This document shows positions 11,790 through 23,206 of a stretch of DNA of 39,370 nt, piece after piece. The notes beneath the pieces are model-generated. The model worked only from the letters and a program-made list of their open reading frames with translations, was not told where the DNA came from and ran no database searches. The DNA lies in contig JAUCBJ010002324.1 of the NCBI GenBank assembly GCA_032718475.1, positions 1 to 39,370 on the forward strand, read 5' to 3'. The number at the start of each line of letters is the position of its first letter. Positions within the stretch are counted from its first letter, which is position 1. The position numbers and the translations under genes are program-made. The stretch is from Nemertoderma westbladi (taxonomy: Eukaryota; Xenacoelomorpha; Nemertodermatida; Nemertodermatidae).

Positions 11790-12435
11790 TGTAAGCGGAT
11801 TCAATTCCGTGTATTACCCACCGAAAATGGGACTAGTGGCATTTTACCAATATAGTTGGCGATGTGGAATTACCAATAATAATCTCACCTCATAACCAAC
11901 TGGGGGGGGGGGGGGATACACACCGTAAGCCACAGAGAGAGATGAGAGGTCAAACCACCTCAGAGGGAGAAACAAGCTAGTGAGGCTAGCACCAAGGGGT
12001 AATGGCAACAGGGAGTGGTGAAGTGACAATTAATCAGGTTAAGCCAATAGTGGGCAGGAAAGCACATTGAGGAGGACAAGAGCGCATCCATTGGATATTA
12101 AGGCCGCCCAGTAGTGTATGGTTAAAGTAATATGTGTCAATGATATAACTCTTACAATTACTGCTTATTAGTTAGTTGATTTCATTATGGTTGTGAGACT
12201 GGAATATTTTTTGACCGTAGTCGCTGTAACTATTTGTATTGCATATTACTATATTCAGACTGTGCTATTATCAATTGCTGTGAATATCAATACTGACAAC
12301 TAACTCTGTTGTTTTCATCGGCCTTTGGCCAAATATATATATCCAGCCTTAGCTCAGCAGCCCAGTGACGCGACGACGCGTACAACCTACACCAGTCGAT
12401 ATCCACCACTGTCAACTCCAGTGGATACCGTCACA
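11790..12435. mobile_element. Solo LTR, copy 2
   Basis: 646 bp, with the same TGTAAGC...CGTCACA ends and the same flanking GCTAT (11785-11789 and 12436-12440). It is not an independent insertion: the surrounding satellite is collinear with that around copy 1 for kilobases. By eye the two copies differ by five substitutions and one G in the poly-G run, about 0.8%. This gives a rough relative age for the large duplication. Confidence 0.85.
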
Positions 12436-13966
12436 GCTATACCGAGCTATATGGAGCAATACCGAGCTATACGGAGCAATACCAAGTTATACAGAGTGAA
12501 TACTGAGCTATATGGAGCAATACCGAGCTATACGGAGCAATACAGAGTTATATGGAGTGAATACCGAGCTATACCGAGCAATACCAAGCTATACCAAGCT
12601 AAACTGAGCAATACCGAGCTATACGGAGCAATACCGAATTATATGGAGTGAATACCGAGGTATACGGAGTAATACCGAGCTAAATGGAGCAATACCAAGC
12701 TATATGGAGTGAATACCGAGCTATACGGTGCAATACCAAGCTATACAGAGTGAATACCGAGCTATATGGAATGAATAACGAGCTATACGGAGTGAATACC
12801 GAGCTATACTGTGCTATACGGAGCAATACCGAGCTATACAGAGTGAATAGCGAGCTATACCGAGCTATGCGGACCAATACCGAGCTATACTGAGTGAATA
12901 CAGAGCTATATCGAGCTATACCGAGCAAAACCGAGCTATACCAATCTAAACTGAGCAATACCGAGCTATACGGAGCAATACCGAATTATACGGAGTGAAT
13001 ACCGAGCTATACGGAGCAATACCGAGCTATATGAAGCAATACCGAGCTATATGGAGTGAATACCGAGCTATACGGTGCAATACCAAGCTATACAGAGTGA
13101 ATACCGAGCTATATGGAATGAATAGCGAGCTATACGGAGTGAATACCGAGCTATACTGTGCTATACGGAGCAATGCCGAGCTATACAGAGTGAATAGCGA
13201 CCTATACCGAGCTATGCGGAGCAATACCGAGCTATACTGAGTAAATAAAGAGTTATACCGAGCTATATGGAGCAATACTGGGCTATACGAGTGAATACAG
13301 AGCTATACCGAGCTATACGGAGCAATACCGAGCTATACGGAGCTATACCGAGTTTTATAGAACAATACCGAGTTATACGGAGCAATGCCGAGTTATATGG
13401 AGCAATACCGAGCTATACGGATCTATACCGTGTTATACAGAGTGAATACCAACCTATACCGAGCTACACGGAGAAATACCAAGCTATACAGAGTGAATAC
13501 CGAGCTATATGGAATGAATAGCGAGCTATACGGAGTGAATACCGAGCTATACTGTGCTATACGGAGCAATGCCGAGCTATACAGAGTGAATAGCGACCTA
13601 TACCGAGCTATGCGGAGCAATACCGAGCTATACTGAGTGAATAAAGAGTTATACCGAGCTATATGGAGCAATACTGGGCTATACGAGTGAATACAGAGCT
13701 ATACCGAGCTATACGGAGCAATACCGAGCTATACGGAGCTATACCGAGTTTTACAGAACAATACCGAGTTATACGGAGCAATGCCGAGTTATATGGAGCA
13801 ATACCGAGCTATACAGAACAATACTGTGTTATACAGAGTGAATATCAATCAATACCGAGCTATACCGAGTTATATGGAGCAATACCAAGCTATATGGAGT
13901 GAATACAGAGCTATACCGAGCTATATGGAGCAATACCGAGCAATACCGAGCTATACGGAGCAATAC

Positions 13967-16900
13967 CGAGCTATATGGAGCAATACCAAGCAATGCCGAG
14001 CTATACGGAGCAATACCGATCTATATGGAGCAATACTGATCTATATGGAGCAATACCGAGCTATACGGAGCAATACGGAGCTATACAGAGCAATACCGAG
14101 CTATACGGATTGAATACCAACCTATACCGAGCTATATGGAGCAATAACAAGCTATATGGAGCAATACCGAGCTATATGGAGCAATACTGAGCTATACGTA
14201 TCAATACTGAGCTATGTGGAGCAATACGGAGCAATACCAAGCTATACGGAGCAATACCGAGCTATACAGAGCAATACCGAGCTGTATGGAGCAATACTGA
14301 GCTGTACGGAGCAATACCGAGCTATTCCAACCTATACCGAACTATACAGAGAAATACCGAGCTATATGGAGCTATACCGAGTTATACGGAGTGAATACCG
14401 AGCTATACCGAGCTATACGGAGCAATACCAAGCTATACCAAGCTATATGGAGCAATACCGAGCTATACAGAGCAATACTGAGCTATACGGAGCAATACCA
14501 AGTTATACGGAGTGAATACCGAGCTATACCGGGATATACGGAGCAATACTGAGCTATACAGAGCAATACTGATCTATACGGAGCAATACCGAGCTATACA
14601 GAGCAATACTGAGCTATACCAACCTATACCGAGCTATACCAACCTATACTGACCTATACGGAGCAATACTGAGCTATACGGAGCAATACCAAGTTATATG
14701 GAGTGAATACAGAGCTATACCGAGCTATACGGAGCAATACCGAGCTATACGGAGCAATACCAAGTTATATGGAGTGAATACAGAGCTATACCGAGCTATA
14801 CGGAGCAATACCGAGCTATACCAAGCTATTTGGAGCAATACCGAGCTATACCAAGCTAAACTGAGCAATACTGAGCTATACGGCACAATACCGAATTATA
14901 CAAAGTGAATACCGAGCTATACAGAGCAATACCGAGCTATATGGAGCAATACCGAGCTATATGGAGTGAATACCGAGCTATATGGAATGAATAGCGAGCT
15001 ATACGGAGTGAATACCGAGCTATACTGTGCTATACGGAGCAATACCGAGCTATACAGAGTGAATAGCGAGCTATACCAAGCTATACGGAGCAATACCGAG
15101 CTATTCGGAGTGAATACAGAGTTATACCGAGCTATATGGAGCAATACTGGGCTATACGAGTGAATACAGAGCTATACCGAGCTATACGGAGCAATACCGA
15201 GCTATACCAAGCTATTTGGAGCAATACCGAGCTATACCAAGCTAAACTGAGCAATACCGAGCTATACTGCGCAATACCGAATTATACAAAGTGAATACCG
15301 AGCTATACAGAGCAATACCGAGCTATATGGAGCAATACCGAGCTATATGGAGTGAATACCGAGCTATATGGAATGAATAGCGAGCTATACGTAGTGAATA
15401 CCGAGCTATACTGTGCTATACGGAGCAATACCGAGCTATACAGAGTGAATAGCAAGCTATACCAAGCTATACGGAGCAATACCGAGCTATTCGGAGTGAA
15501 TACAGAGTTATACCGAGCTATATGGAGCAATACTGGGCTATACGAGTGAATACAGAGCTATACCGAGCTATACGGAGCAATACCGAGCTATACGGAGCTA
15601 TACCGAGTTTTACAGAACAATACCGAGTTATACGGAGCAATGCCGAGTTATATGGAGCAATACCGAGCTATACGGATCAATACCGTGTTATACAGAGTGA
15701 ATACCAACCTATACCGAGCTACACGGAGAAATACCAAGCTATATGGAGCAATACCGAGTTATATGGAGGAATACTGAGCTATACGGAGCAATACCGAGCT
15801 ATATGGAGCAATACCGAGCTATATAGAGCAACACTGAGCTATACTGAGCAATACGGAGCTATATGGAGCAATACGGAGCAATACCAAGCCATACAGAGCA
15901 ATACCGAGCTATGTGGAGCAATACTGAGCTATACCAACCTATACCGAGCTATACAGAGCTATACCGAGCTATACCAACCTATACTGACCTATACGGAGCA
16001 ATACCGAGTTATATGGAGTGAATACCGGGCTATACCGAGCTATATGGAGCAATACCAAGCAATGCCGAGCTATACGGAGCAATACCGATCTATATGGAGC
16101 AATACTGATCTATATGGAGCAATACCGAGCTATACGGAGCAATACGGAGCTATACAGAGCAATACCGAGCTATACGGATTGAATACCAACCTATACCGAG
16201 CTATATGGAGCAATAACAAGCTATATGGAGCAATACCGAGCTATATGGAGCAATACTGAGCTATACGTATCAATACTGAGCTATGTGGAGCAATACGGAG
16301 CAATACCAAGCTATACGGAGCAATACCGAGCTATACAGAGCAATACCGAGCTGTATGGAGCAATACTGAGCTGTACGGAGCAATACCGAGCTATTCCAAC
16401 CTATACCGAACTATACAGAGAAATACCGAGCTATATGGAGCTATACCGAGTTATACGGAGTGAATACCGAGCTATACCGAGCTATACGGAGCAATACCAA
16501 GCTATACCAAGCTATATGGAGCAATACCGAGCTATACAGAGCAATACTGAGCTATACGGAGCAATACCAAGTTATACGGAGTGAATACCGAGCTATACCG
16601 GGATATACGGAGCAATACTGAGCTATACAGAGCAATACTGATCTATACGGAGCAATACCGAGCTATACAGAGCAATACTGAGCTATACCAACCTATACCG
16701 AGCTATACCAACCTATACTGACCTATACGGAGCAATACTGAGCTATACGGAGCAATACCAAGTTATATGGAGTGAATACAGAGCTATACCGAGCTATACG
16801 GAGCAATACCGAGCTATACGGAGCAATACCAAGTTATATGGAGTGAATACAGAGCTATACCGAGCTATACGGAGCAATACCGAGCTATACCAAGCTATTT

Positions 16901-18104
16901 GGAGCAATACCGAGCTATACCAAGCTAAACTGAGCAATACTGAGCTATACGGCACAATACCGAATTATACAAAGTGAATACCGAGCTATACAGAGCAATA
17001 CCGAGCTATATGGAGCAATACCGAGCTATATGGAGTGAATACCGAGCTATATGGAATGAATAGCGAGCTATACGGAGTGAATACCGAGCTATACTGTGCT
17101 ATACGGAGCAATACCGAGCTATACAGAGTGAATAGCGAGCTATACCAAGCTATACGGAGCAATACCGAGCTATTCGGAGTGAATACAGAGTTATACCGAG
17201 CTATATGGAGCAATACTGGGCTATACGAGTGAATACAGAGCTATACCGAGCTATACGGAGCAATACCGAGCTATACCAAGCTATTTGGAGCAATACCGAG
17301 CTATACCAAGCTAAACTGAGCAATACCGAGCTATACTGCGCAATACCGAATTATACAAAGTGAATACCGAGCTATACAGAGCAATACCGAGCTATATGGA
17401 GCAATACCGAGCTATATGGAGTGAATACCGAGCTATATGGAATGAATAGCGAGCTATACGTAGTGAATACCGAGCTATACTGTGCTATACGGAGCAATAC
17501 CGAGCTATACAGAGTGAATAGCAAGCTATACCAAGCTATACGGAGCAATACCGAGCTATTCGGAGTGAATACAGAGTTATACCGAGCTATATGGAGCAAT
17601 ACTGGGCTATACGAGTGAATACAGAGCTATACCGAGCTATACGGAGCAATACCGAGCTATACGGAGCTATACCGAGTTTTACAGAACAATACCGAGTTAT
17701 ACGGAGCAATGCCGAGTTATATGGAGCAATACCGAGCTATACGGATCAATACCGTGTTATACAGAGTGAATACCAACCTATACCGAGCTACACGGAGAAA
17801 TACCAAGCTATATGGAGCAATACCGAGTTATATGGAGGAATACTGAGCTATACGGAGCAATACCGAGCTATATGGAGCAATACCGAGCTATATAGAGCAA
17901 CACTGAGCTATACTGAGCAATACGGAGCTATATGGAGCAATACGGAGCAATACCAAGCCATACAGAGCAATACCGAGCTATGTGGAGCAATACTGAGCTA
18001 TACCAACCTATACCGAGCTATACAGAGCTATACCGAGCTATACCAACCTATACTGACCTATACGGAGCAATACCGAGTTATATGGAGTGAATACCGGGCT
18101 ATAC
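13967..18104. repeat. 2069-bp tandem duplication in the satellite
   Basis: About 13967-16035 and 16036-18104 are collinear with a constant 2069-bp offset. Marker strings such as ACCAAGCAATGCCGAG (13986/16055 region), the CTGTAC variants and the 386-bp duplicated block recur at exactly that spacing. Because it spans the end of the larger duplication (15008), it happened after it. Confidence 0.88.
14814..15585. repeat. 386-bp tandem duplication in the satellite
   Basis: The block beginning GAGCTATACCAAGCTATTTG near 14814 recurs near 15200, and the following sequence stays parallel at 386 bp. The pair is itself copied 2069 bp downstream (16986/17372 region), so the 386-bp event predates the 2069-bp event. 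Confidence 0.8.
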
Positions 18105-19728
18105 CGAGCTATACGGAGCAATACCGAGCTATACCAAGCTATTTCAGCAATACCGAGCTATATGGAGCAATACCGAGCTATACGGAGCAATACCAAGTTA
18201 TTCAGAGTGAATACAGAGTTATACCGAGCTATACCGAGCTATACAGAGATATACTGCACTATACCAACCTATACCGACCTATATGGAGCAATACCGATCT
18301 CTATGGAGCAATACTGAGCTATGCGGATCAATACTGAGCTATACCAACCTTTACTGACCTATACGGAGTAATACCGAGCTATACGGAGCAATACCGAGTT
18401 ATATGGAGTGAATACTGAGCTATACCGAGCTATACGGAGCAATACTGAGCTATACCAAGCTATTAGGAGCAATACCAAGCTATATGGAGCAATACCGAAC
18501 TATATGGAGCAATACCAAGTTATTCAGAGTGAATACCGAGTTATACCAAACTATAGTGAGCTATACGGAGCTATACTGAACTATACCAACCTATACCGAC
18601 CTATATGGAGCAATACCGAGCTATACGGAGCAATACCAAGTTATACGGAGTGAATACCGAGCTATATCGAGCAATACCAAGCTATACCAAGCTAAACTGA
18701 GCAAAACCGAGCTATACAGAGGAATACCAAATTATACGGAGTGAATACTGAGCTATACGGAGCAATACCGAGCTATATGGAGCAATACCGAGCAATATGG
18801 AGTGAATACCGTGCTATACGGTGCAATACCAAGCTATACAGAGTGAATACCGTGCTATATAGAATGAATAGCGAGCTATACGGAGTGAATACCGAGCTAT
18901 ACTGTGCTATACGGAGCAATGCCGAGCTATACAGAGTGAATAGCGAGCTATACTGAGCTATACAGAGCAATACCGAGCTATACGGAGTGAATACAGAGCT
19001 ATACAGAGCTATATGGACCAATACCGAGCTATATGGAGCAATACCGAGCTATACAGAGTGAAAACAGAGCTATACCGAGCTATATGGAGCAATACCGAGC
19101 AATACTGAGCTATACGGAGCAATACCGAGCTATATGGAGCAATACTGAGCTATACGGAGCAATACCAAGTTTTATGGAGCAATACTGAGTTATATGGAGC
19201 AATACCGAGTTATACGAAGCAACACCGAGCTATACGGAGCAATACCGTGTTATACAGAGTGAATACCAACCTATACCGAGCTATACGGAGCAATACCGAG
19301 CTATATGGAGCAATACCGAGCTATATGGAGCAATACTGAGCTATACGGAGCAATACCGAGCTATACGGAGTAATACCGAGCTATACAGAGCAATACCGAG
19401 CTATATGGAGTGAATACCAACCTATACCGAGCTATACGGAGCAATACCAAGCTATATGGAGCAATACCGAGTTATATGGAGCAATACTGAGCTATGCGGA
19501 GCAATACCGAGCTATGTGGAGCAATACTGAGCTATATGGAGCAATACGGAGCAATACCAAGCTATACGTTCGCCGGGTACTGTGTTCCTTCCCTATTACT
19601 TTTAATTATTTATTGCATTGGATACTTTTTATATTGTTGTATTATTTAAAGTTTGATTTCTACACAGGTTTCCCACCTTTTGTTCGACCTGACCCGATGG
19701 CCGGTGGATTTATTCTTCACCCCATTCT

Positions 19729-20741
19729 TTGTTTCGCCTGGCAACGTGTTGTAAAGGGTCGATATATGATGAAATTGTTGACACAATGGATGGCTGGGCC
19801 CCTTTTGTCACTGCAGATCTAGAGAATGCTCGGGCCACTCTACTAGATTTGATTTCTGATAGAGAAATCTCAAAATCGTTCTATACCAAATATTCTGGCA
19901 TTAACAAACGTCGCAAACTTATTGCTGACATAATGACCATTTTTGACTTATCTGTATTTAAGGATATCAGCCCTTCTCATAAGTTCGTGGTTGAAGACTT
20001 TACCTCCCTCCCACCCACTCTCCCCCCTTCATCAGTCCTTGCATCCTTGGTTCAGGACTTGGGGAACCTAAAGTATCGTGTTTCCTTGTTGGAGAGTAAG
20101 CCGATCCAGGATTCCTCGGGCCAACATCCGAATGCCGCTCGTGCTGTTCCCCCCAGAGGTTTGCCATCCATGTCTTTTGCATCTGCTACTGCCTCAGGCT
20201 CCATGGCTAGAGGAGGTGGTAAACACGTATCACGTCGTGGTCTTGCACGCAGCACAAGTGCATCTGGCGCGGACATTCTAGCTTCTCAACTTGTTGCTTC
20301 TGTTTCTCCTGTTGTCGATGTTGTTGTACCTTCATCGGCAGATGACATGACTTTAGTTGGTCCCAAAGGGCGCCCGGTTAGGTCTGGGGGGTTGTTAAGA
20401 AAGCTGCTGCCAATCCCTGTAGACACGGTAACCCGGTGGTTGATACAGGCTCTTCCCTTTCCCTGAAAAGTGTTCAACCTAAAGTAAAAATCGTTGTCAC
20501 TCGCCTCGATCCTGAAACCTCGGTTGATGATCTTGTTTCTCATAACAAGGTGAGCTTTGGAGTTGAAGTAACTGGAGATAAATTAGCAACCAGATTCAAT
20601 GATTACTCCTCTTTCAAATTGAAGTGCAGCAAAGACGTGGCTTCTACCTTGAAATCTGAAGATATTCTTTGTAACTGGCCGGTTGGAATTTTAGTCAAAG
20701 ATTGGTTTGAAGGCAGGCGGATCTCGTCTCCTCAGGCTTAA
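19729..20741 (+). pseudogene. LINE ORF1 (gag-like), frameshifted
   Basis: Two overlapping frames cover one ORF1. The first (to 20466) has an N-terminal segment, a Pro/Ser-rich middle (LPPTLPPSS), and a Gly/Arg/Ser-rich basic linker (MARGGGKHVSRRGLARSTS). The second (from about 20436) carries the globular RNA-binding-like end with VTRLDPETS, YSSFKL and NWPVGILVKDWF. That pattern is typical of ORF1 proteins of CR1-type and related LINEs. A frameshift near 20440 separates them. The true start is uncertain; no clear ATG opens the first frame before the DTMDGW stretch. ORF1 products bind the element RNA and escort it to DNA; this copy is broken. Confidence 0.75.
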
Positions 20742-20789
20742 ATATTTTCTATCTGTGCTATGTCTGCCCTTCTTTATTAATAATTAATC

Positions 20790-21321
20790 ATGGATATCAA
20801 AATTGGTATCTACAATTGCAACTCGGTACGCTCCCTCTCTAGCAAGTTTGTTGTTAGCAAGTTGGCTCTGGAGTGTGATATTATTCTGCTACAGGAAACA
20901 CTATTACCCAAGCAAAACCTAGATTTCCTCAACTCATTATCGACTGATTTCTTTAGCATGGGCTCCTCCCCCACTGACTTCGAAGCTGGGATTTTGATTG
21001 GCTGGCCTTGTGGTGCAAATTGATGGGCTCCAACTTTGTACTAGTCGATGAAAACTCGGACCCTCGTATTATGGTTCTCTCCATCTCCCCTCCATCTGGC
21101 CCTGACTTCATTATAGTAAATGTTTATCTGCCCTATGAATCCCCTGACAACCACGATGAGTACCTGGAATACTTGGGGACAATTGCTGCCATTTCTGAGA
21201 CTGTTTCCTCCAATCGGGTCTGCATTATTGGCGATTTTAATACAGACCCATCCCGGTCTTTTTACAAGGATCTTGTGAGTGTATGTGGTGATTCAGGCCT
21301 TTCTATTGTTGACATTGCATT
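20790..21321 (+). pseudogene. LINE ORF2 endonuclease domain, 5' part
   Basis: ORF2 starts with ATG at 20790, about 48 bp after the ORF1 stop. The protein has the exonuclease-endonuclease-phosphatase fold signatures: IYNCNSVRS (metal-binding N), LLQET (catalytic E), VNVYLPY and GDFN (GDFNTDP). A frameshift near 21005 breaks it into two frames. The domain stops at the BEL insertion after VDIAF and continues at 28729. The enzyme nicks target DNA to prime reverse transcription. Confidence 0.85.
21317..21321. repeat. Target-site duplication of the BEL element, left copy
   Basis: GCATT immediately before the TGTTCGCGG start of the 5' LTR. It is repeated right after the 3' LTR at 28729-28733. Removing the BEL element and one GCATT rejoins the LINE endonuclease frame, which confirms the insertion site. 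Confidence 0.88.
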
Positions 21322-22807
21322 TGTTCGCGGTATTTCAACTTTTCCTAACGCGAGTTGAATATTTTTTGGATTTATTTAAAATGATTATTCCGATATCACT
21401 ACTGGGTGCGGAGACATGGGTTTTGGGCACACTCGATGGACTGGGGGCGATTTATGGGCGAATATTGGGGCAACTTACGGGGTACGGGACTCATTTCATG
21501 TATATAATTGCCAGGGGGGGAAGGAAAAGTTAAGCAGTATTCAGGTTTCCCTGATTACTATTAGGCCTAGCCAACTTCCTGCTGCCTGTAGAGGTGGATT
21601 TGGTAACTCGCTAGGTCTAAAGGACAAGGACTGCCCTTAGCAGTCCCTGGCCAACAGCAGTTATTACGAGCCTGAAAAGGACATCGGAAAGTCTGCTGCT
21701 TGTGTCAGGGATTTGCGACGGGAAGCGACGACAGACCCCTAGCCAAGCCATACTGGTTCTCGATGATCGATCCCTTCGGGGTTTGTTAGGGGTGGTACGG
21801 ACACGCGAACGGGTCGACCGACTAACAGAGGAAGAGTTCGACGAGGACTGCCTTCCTGGAGTGGGTTCCACGACCGGCGTTAGTACGAGCCTGAATAAGG
21901 ACTCGGAAAACCACCAACCGTTGGGGCTCACAACGGGCTGACAGACCCCTTAGCCAAGCCGTACTGGTTCTCGATGATCGATCCCTTCGGGGTTCGGGAG
22001 GGGTGGGACGGACACGCAATGGGGTCGAAAGACAAAGGACGGACTCTACTGGCCTACCGACTGTTCGGAGCAGTTTCTCGGCTGCCGAAGCGACTACGAG
22101 CCTGAATAAGGACTCGGAAAGCCTAGGTGGTTGGGTCTCTGCGATGAACCAACGGACCCCTAGCCAAGCCGTACTGGTTCTCGATGATCGATCCCTTCGG
22201 GGTTCGGGAGGGGTGGGACGGACACGCGAATGGGTCCACCGACATGACAGACCCCTAGCCAAGCTGTACTGGTTCCCGATGACCGATCCCTTCGGGGTTT
22301 GGGAGGGGTGGTACGGATACGCGACAGGGTCTACCGACTGGACCGACCCTTAGCCAAGCCGTACTGGCTCCTGATGACCGATCCCTTCGGGTTTCGGGAA
22401 GGGTGGTACGGACACGCAACAGGGTCGACCGACACCGACACTACGGCACCAAGACTAGGACCGAGGGAAAATCGGGGAACATTAGTTAGGCTAAAATCTG
22501 AGCGAACAGTGGGTAATTAAATAATATACTGTAGGGATTTATATTGTCGTGTTATATTATTGTGAATATTTGGTGTATATTGATTTGGGGAAGCCCAACT
22601 TATTCTCAATCAAGGTTCAACTGTAGGGAAGTTACATTAAAGAGTATATCCAACCAATGAAGCTTTTCCTCAAAACGCAATCTTGCATTTAAGAACGTAT
22701 TCCTTCTCCACAATCAATATCCGGTGACTGGCCGGGATTCCGTGGTCTGAAAAGTTCCGCCTCCAGCATCGGCGTTTTCCCCCATGGTGTCGGGAATAAC
22801 GGCAACA
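21322..22807 (+). repeat. BEL 5' LTR, 1486 bp
   Basis: It starts TGTTCGCGG and ends GGAATAACGGCAACA. Its last ~578 bp (from about 22230) match the 3' LTR at roughly 98%, with a dozen differences by eye. Its first ~900 bp have no counterpart at the 3' end. The middle is dominated by tandem modules. Downstream is an AT-rich stretch with TATTGTCGTGTTATATTATT near 22540, which may hold the promoter or the polyadenylation region; this cannot be resolved by eye. Confidence 0.82.
21731..22436 (+). repeat. Tandem modules inside the BEL LTR
   Basis: Five copies of a module of about 85-95 bp begin with ACAGACCCCTAGCCAAGC or a close variant, near 21731, 21941, 22152, 22247 and 22341. Each runs through CGATCCCTTCGGGG and GGACACGCG to GGGTC. 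Copies 1-3 are spaced about 210 bp because they also contain a spacer with CTGAATAAGGACTCGG; copies 3-5 are spaced about 95 bp. Two copies remain in the 3' LTR (about 28167 and 28259). Confidence 0.85.
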
Positions 22808-23014
22808 AAATTGAGAATAAGATGTGGCCAACTTCAACTGGTGGAAGTTGGGAATCCTACAATACTCTTCAAACTCTCTCCGTGCTTAGCCAGCACCCAC
22901 TACGAGGAAACTCTGGTATTTGAGTTAAGACAAAGCCGTGGTTTAATCAATCGACAAACTCGATCTAATAAACTCGTAGTCGGCAGATCACATATAGAGA
23001 GTCGTTAACAGGGA
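22808..23014 (+). other. BEL leader between LTR and first frame
   Basis: Untranslated leader of about 200 bp. The primer-binding site should lie here. A candidate begins TGGTGGAAGTTGGG near 22840, but I could not match it to a tRNA 3' end, so it is not assigned. Confidence 0.4.
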
Positions 23015-23206
23015 ATGGAAGTATCGATCACACCCATTGACATAATTCAAGTTGAGCCAGGAATCTGGCACGTCGAGGTTGAAGTACAAGGAACGAACGT
23101 CGGACGATTCAGGATTACCGTTCGGGTAGTCCAAGCAGAGTACGAGAGCTACGAAGAACTATTTTACGACATCACATATCTAGCTATCAACGAGGCGCTA
23201 GAATGA
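23015..23206 (+). CDS. Small 63-residue frame upstream of BEL gag
   Basis: ATG at 23015 to TGA at 23204-23206. The protein is acidic, without cysteines or a membrane segment, and resembles a compact beta-rich peptide (WHVEVEVQGTNVGRFRITV). I do not recognise it. Its stop overlaps the start of the gag frame as ATGA (23203-23206), so the two frames could be translated in sequence by termination-reinitiation. It is the only undamaged short frame in the internal region. It may be a real small protein of this BEL lineage or chance; finding the same frame in other copies would decide. Confidence 0.45.
   Translation: MEVSITPIDIIQVEPGIWHVEVEVQGTNVGRFRITVRVVQAEYESYEELFYDITYLAINEALE

Larger units (their letters stand above)
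6417..15008. repeat. Large tandem duplication in the satellite (4.1-4.4 kb)
   Basis: Positions 6417-10560 and 10561-15008 are two copies of one segment. The offset is 4144 bp at the left edge (marker GGAGTATTACCGAGG at 6415 and 10559). It becomes 4447 bp from about 6720/11167, because the second copy gained about 303 bp by a local duplication. It falls to 4446 bp after the solo LTR, because of one G less in a poly-G run. Both copies carry the same solo LTR at the same site. The homology stops near 10560 and 15008. Confidence 0.88.
12436..19567. repeat. 10-bp satellite, block 3
   Basis: The longest block. It includes the second copy of the 4.1-4.4 kb duplication to about 15008, a 2069-bp duplication and a 386-bp duplication. 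The longest repeat-driven open frames (245 and 248 codons, at 15522 and 17591) lie here as paired copies. It ends abruptly at about 19567, where LINE sequence starts (TTCGCCGGGTACTG). Confidence 0.97.
19568..21321 (+). mobile_element. CR1/L2-like LINE, 5' part
   Basis: This is the left half of a non-LTR retrotransposon inserted in or next to the satellite. It comprises a leader of about 160 bp, a broken ORF1 and the start of ORF2 (endonuclease). It is cut at GCATT (21317-21321) by the BEL element and resumes at 28729 with the same GCATT followed by the rest of the endonuclease domain. The clade call rests on the gag-like ORF1, the apurinic-type endonuclease and the RT style downstream; CR1/L2-like is an inference. 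No target duplication for the LINE itself was found. Confidence 0.82.

Noticed and set aside
11790-12435. A second independent insertion of the solo LTR
   Set aside because: Same target duplication and kilobases of collinear flanking satellite show that it was copied by segmental duplication.
15522-18337. Open frames of 245-248 codons in the satellite as real Tyr-rich structural proteins
   Set aside because: All three plus frames are open for the same reason (a monomer without stop codons). The frames begin and end at chance variants, and paired copies arise by segmental duplication. No promoter, signal peptide or unique sequence is attached.
22003-22353. Open frames across the LTR modules (both strands) as accessory proteins
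   Set aside because: They follow the GC-rich repeats, have no independent start context and are not kept in the 3' LTR.
21725-22440. tRNA or structured RNA genes in the BEL LTR modules (GGTTCGGGAGGGG resembles a T-arm)
   Set aside because: No cloverleaf can be folded around it by eye, and it repeats as part of a ~95-bp LTR module.
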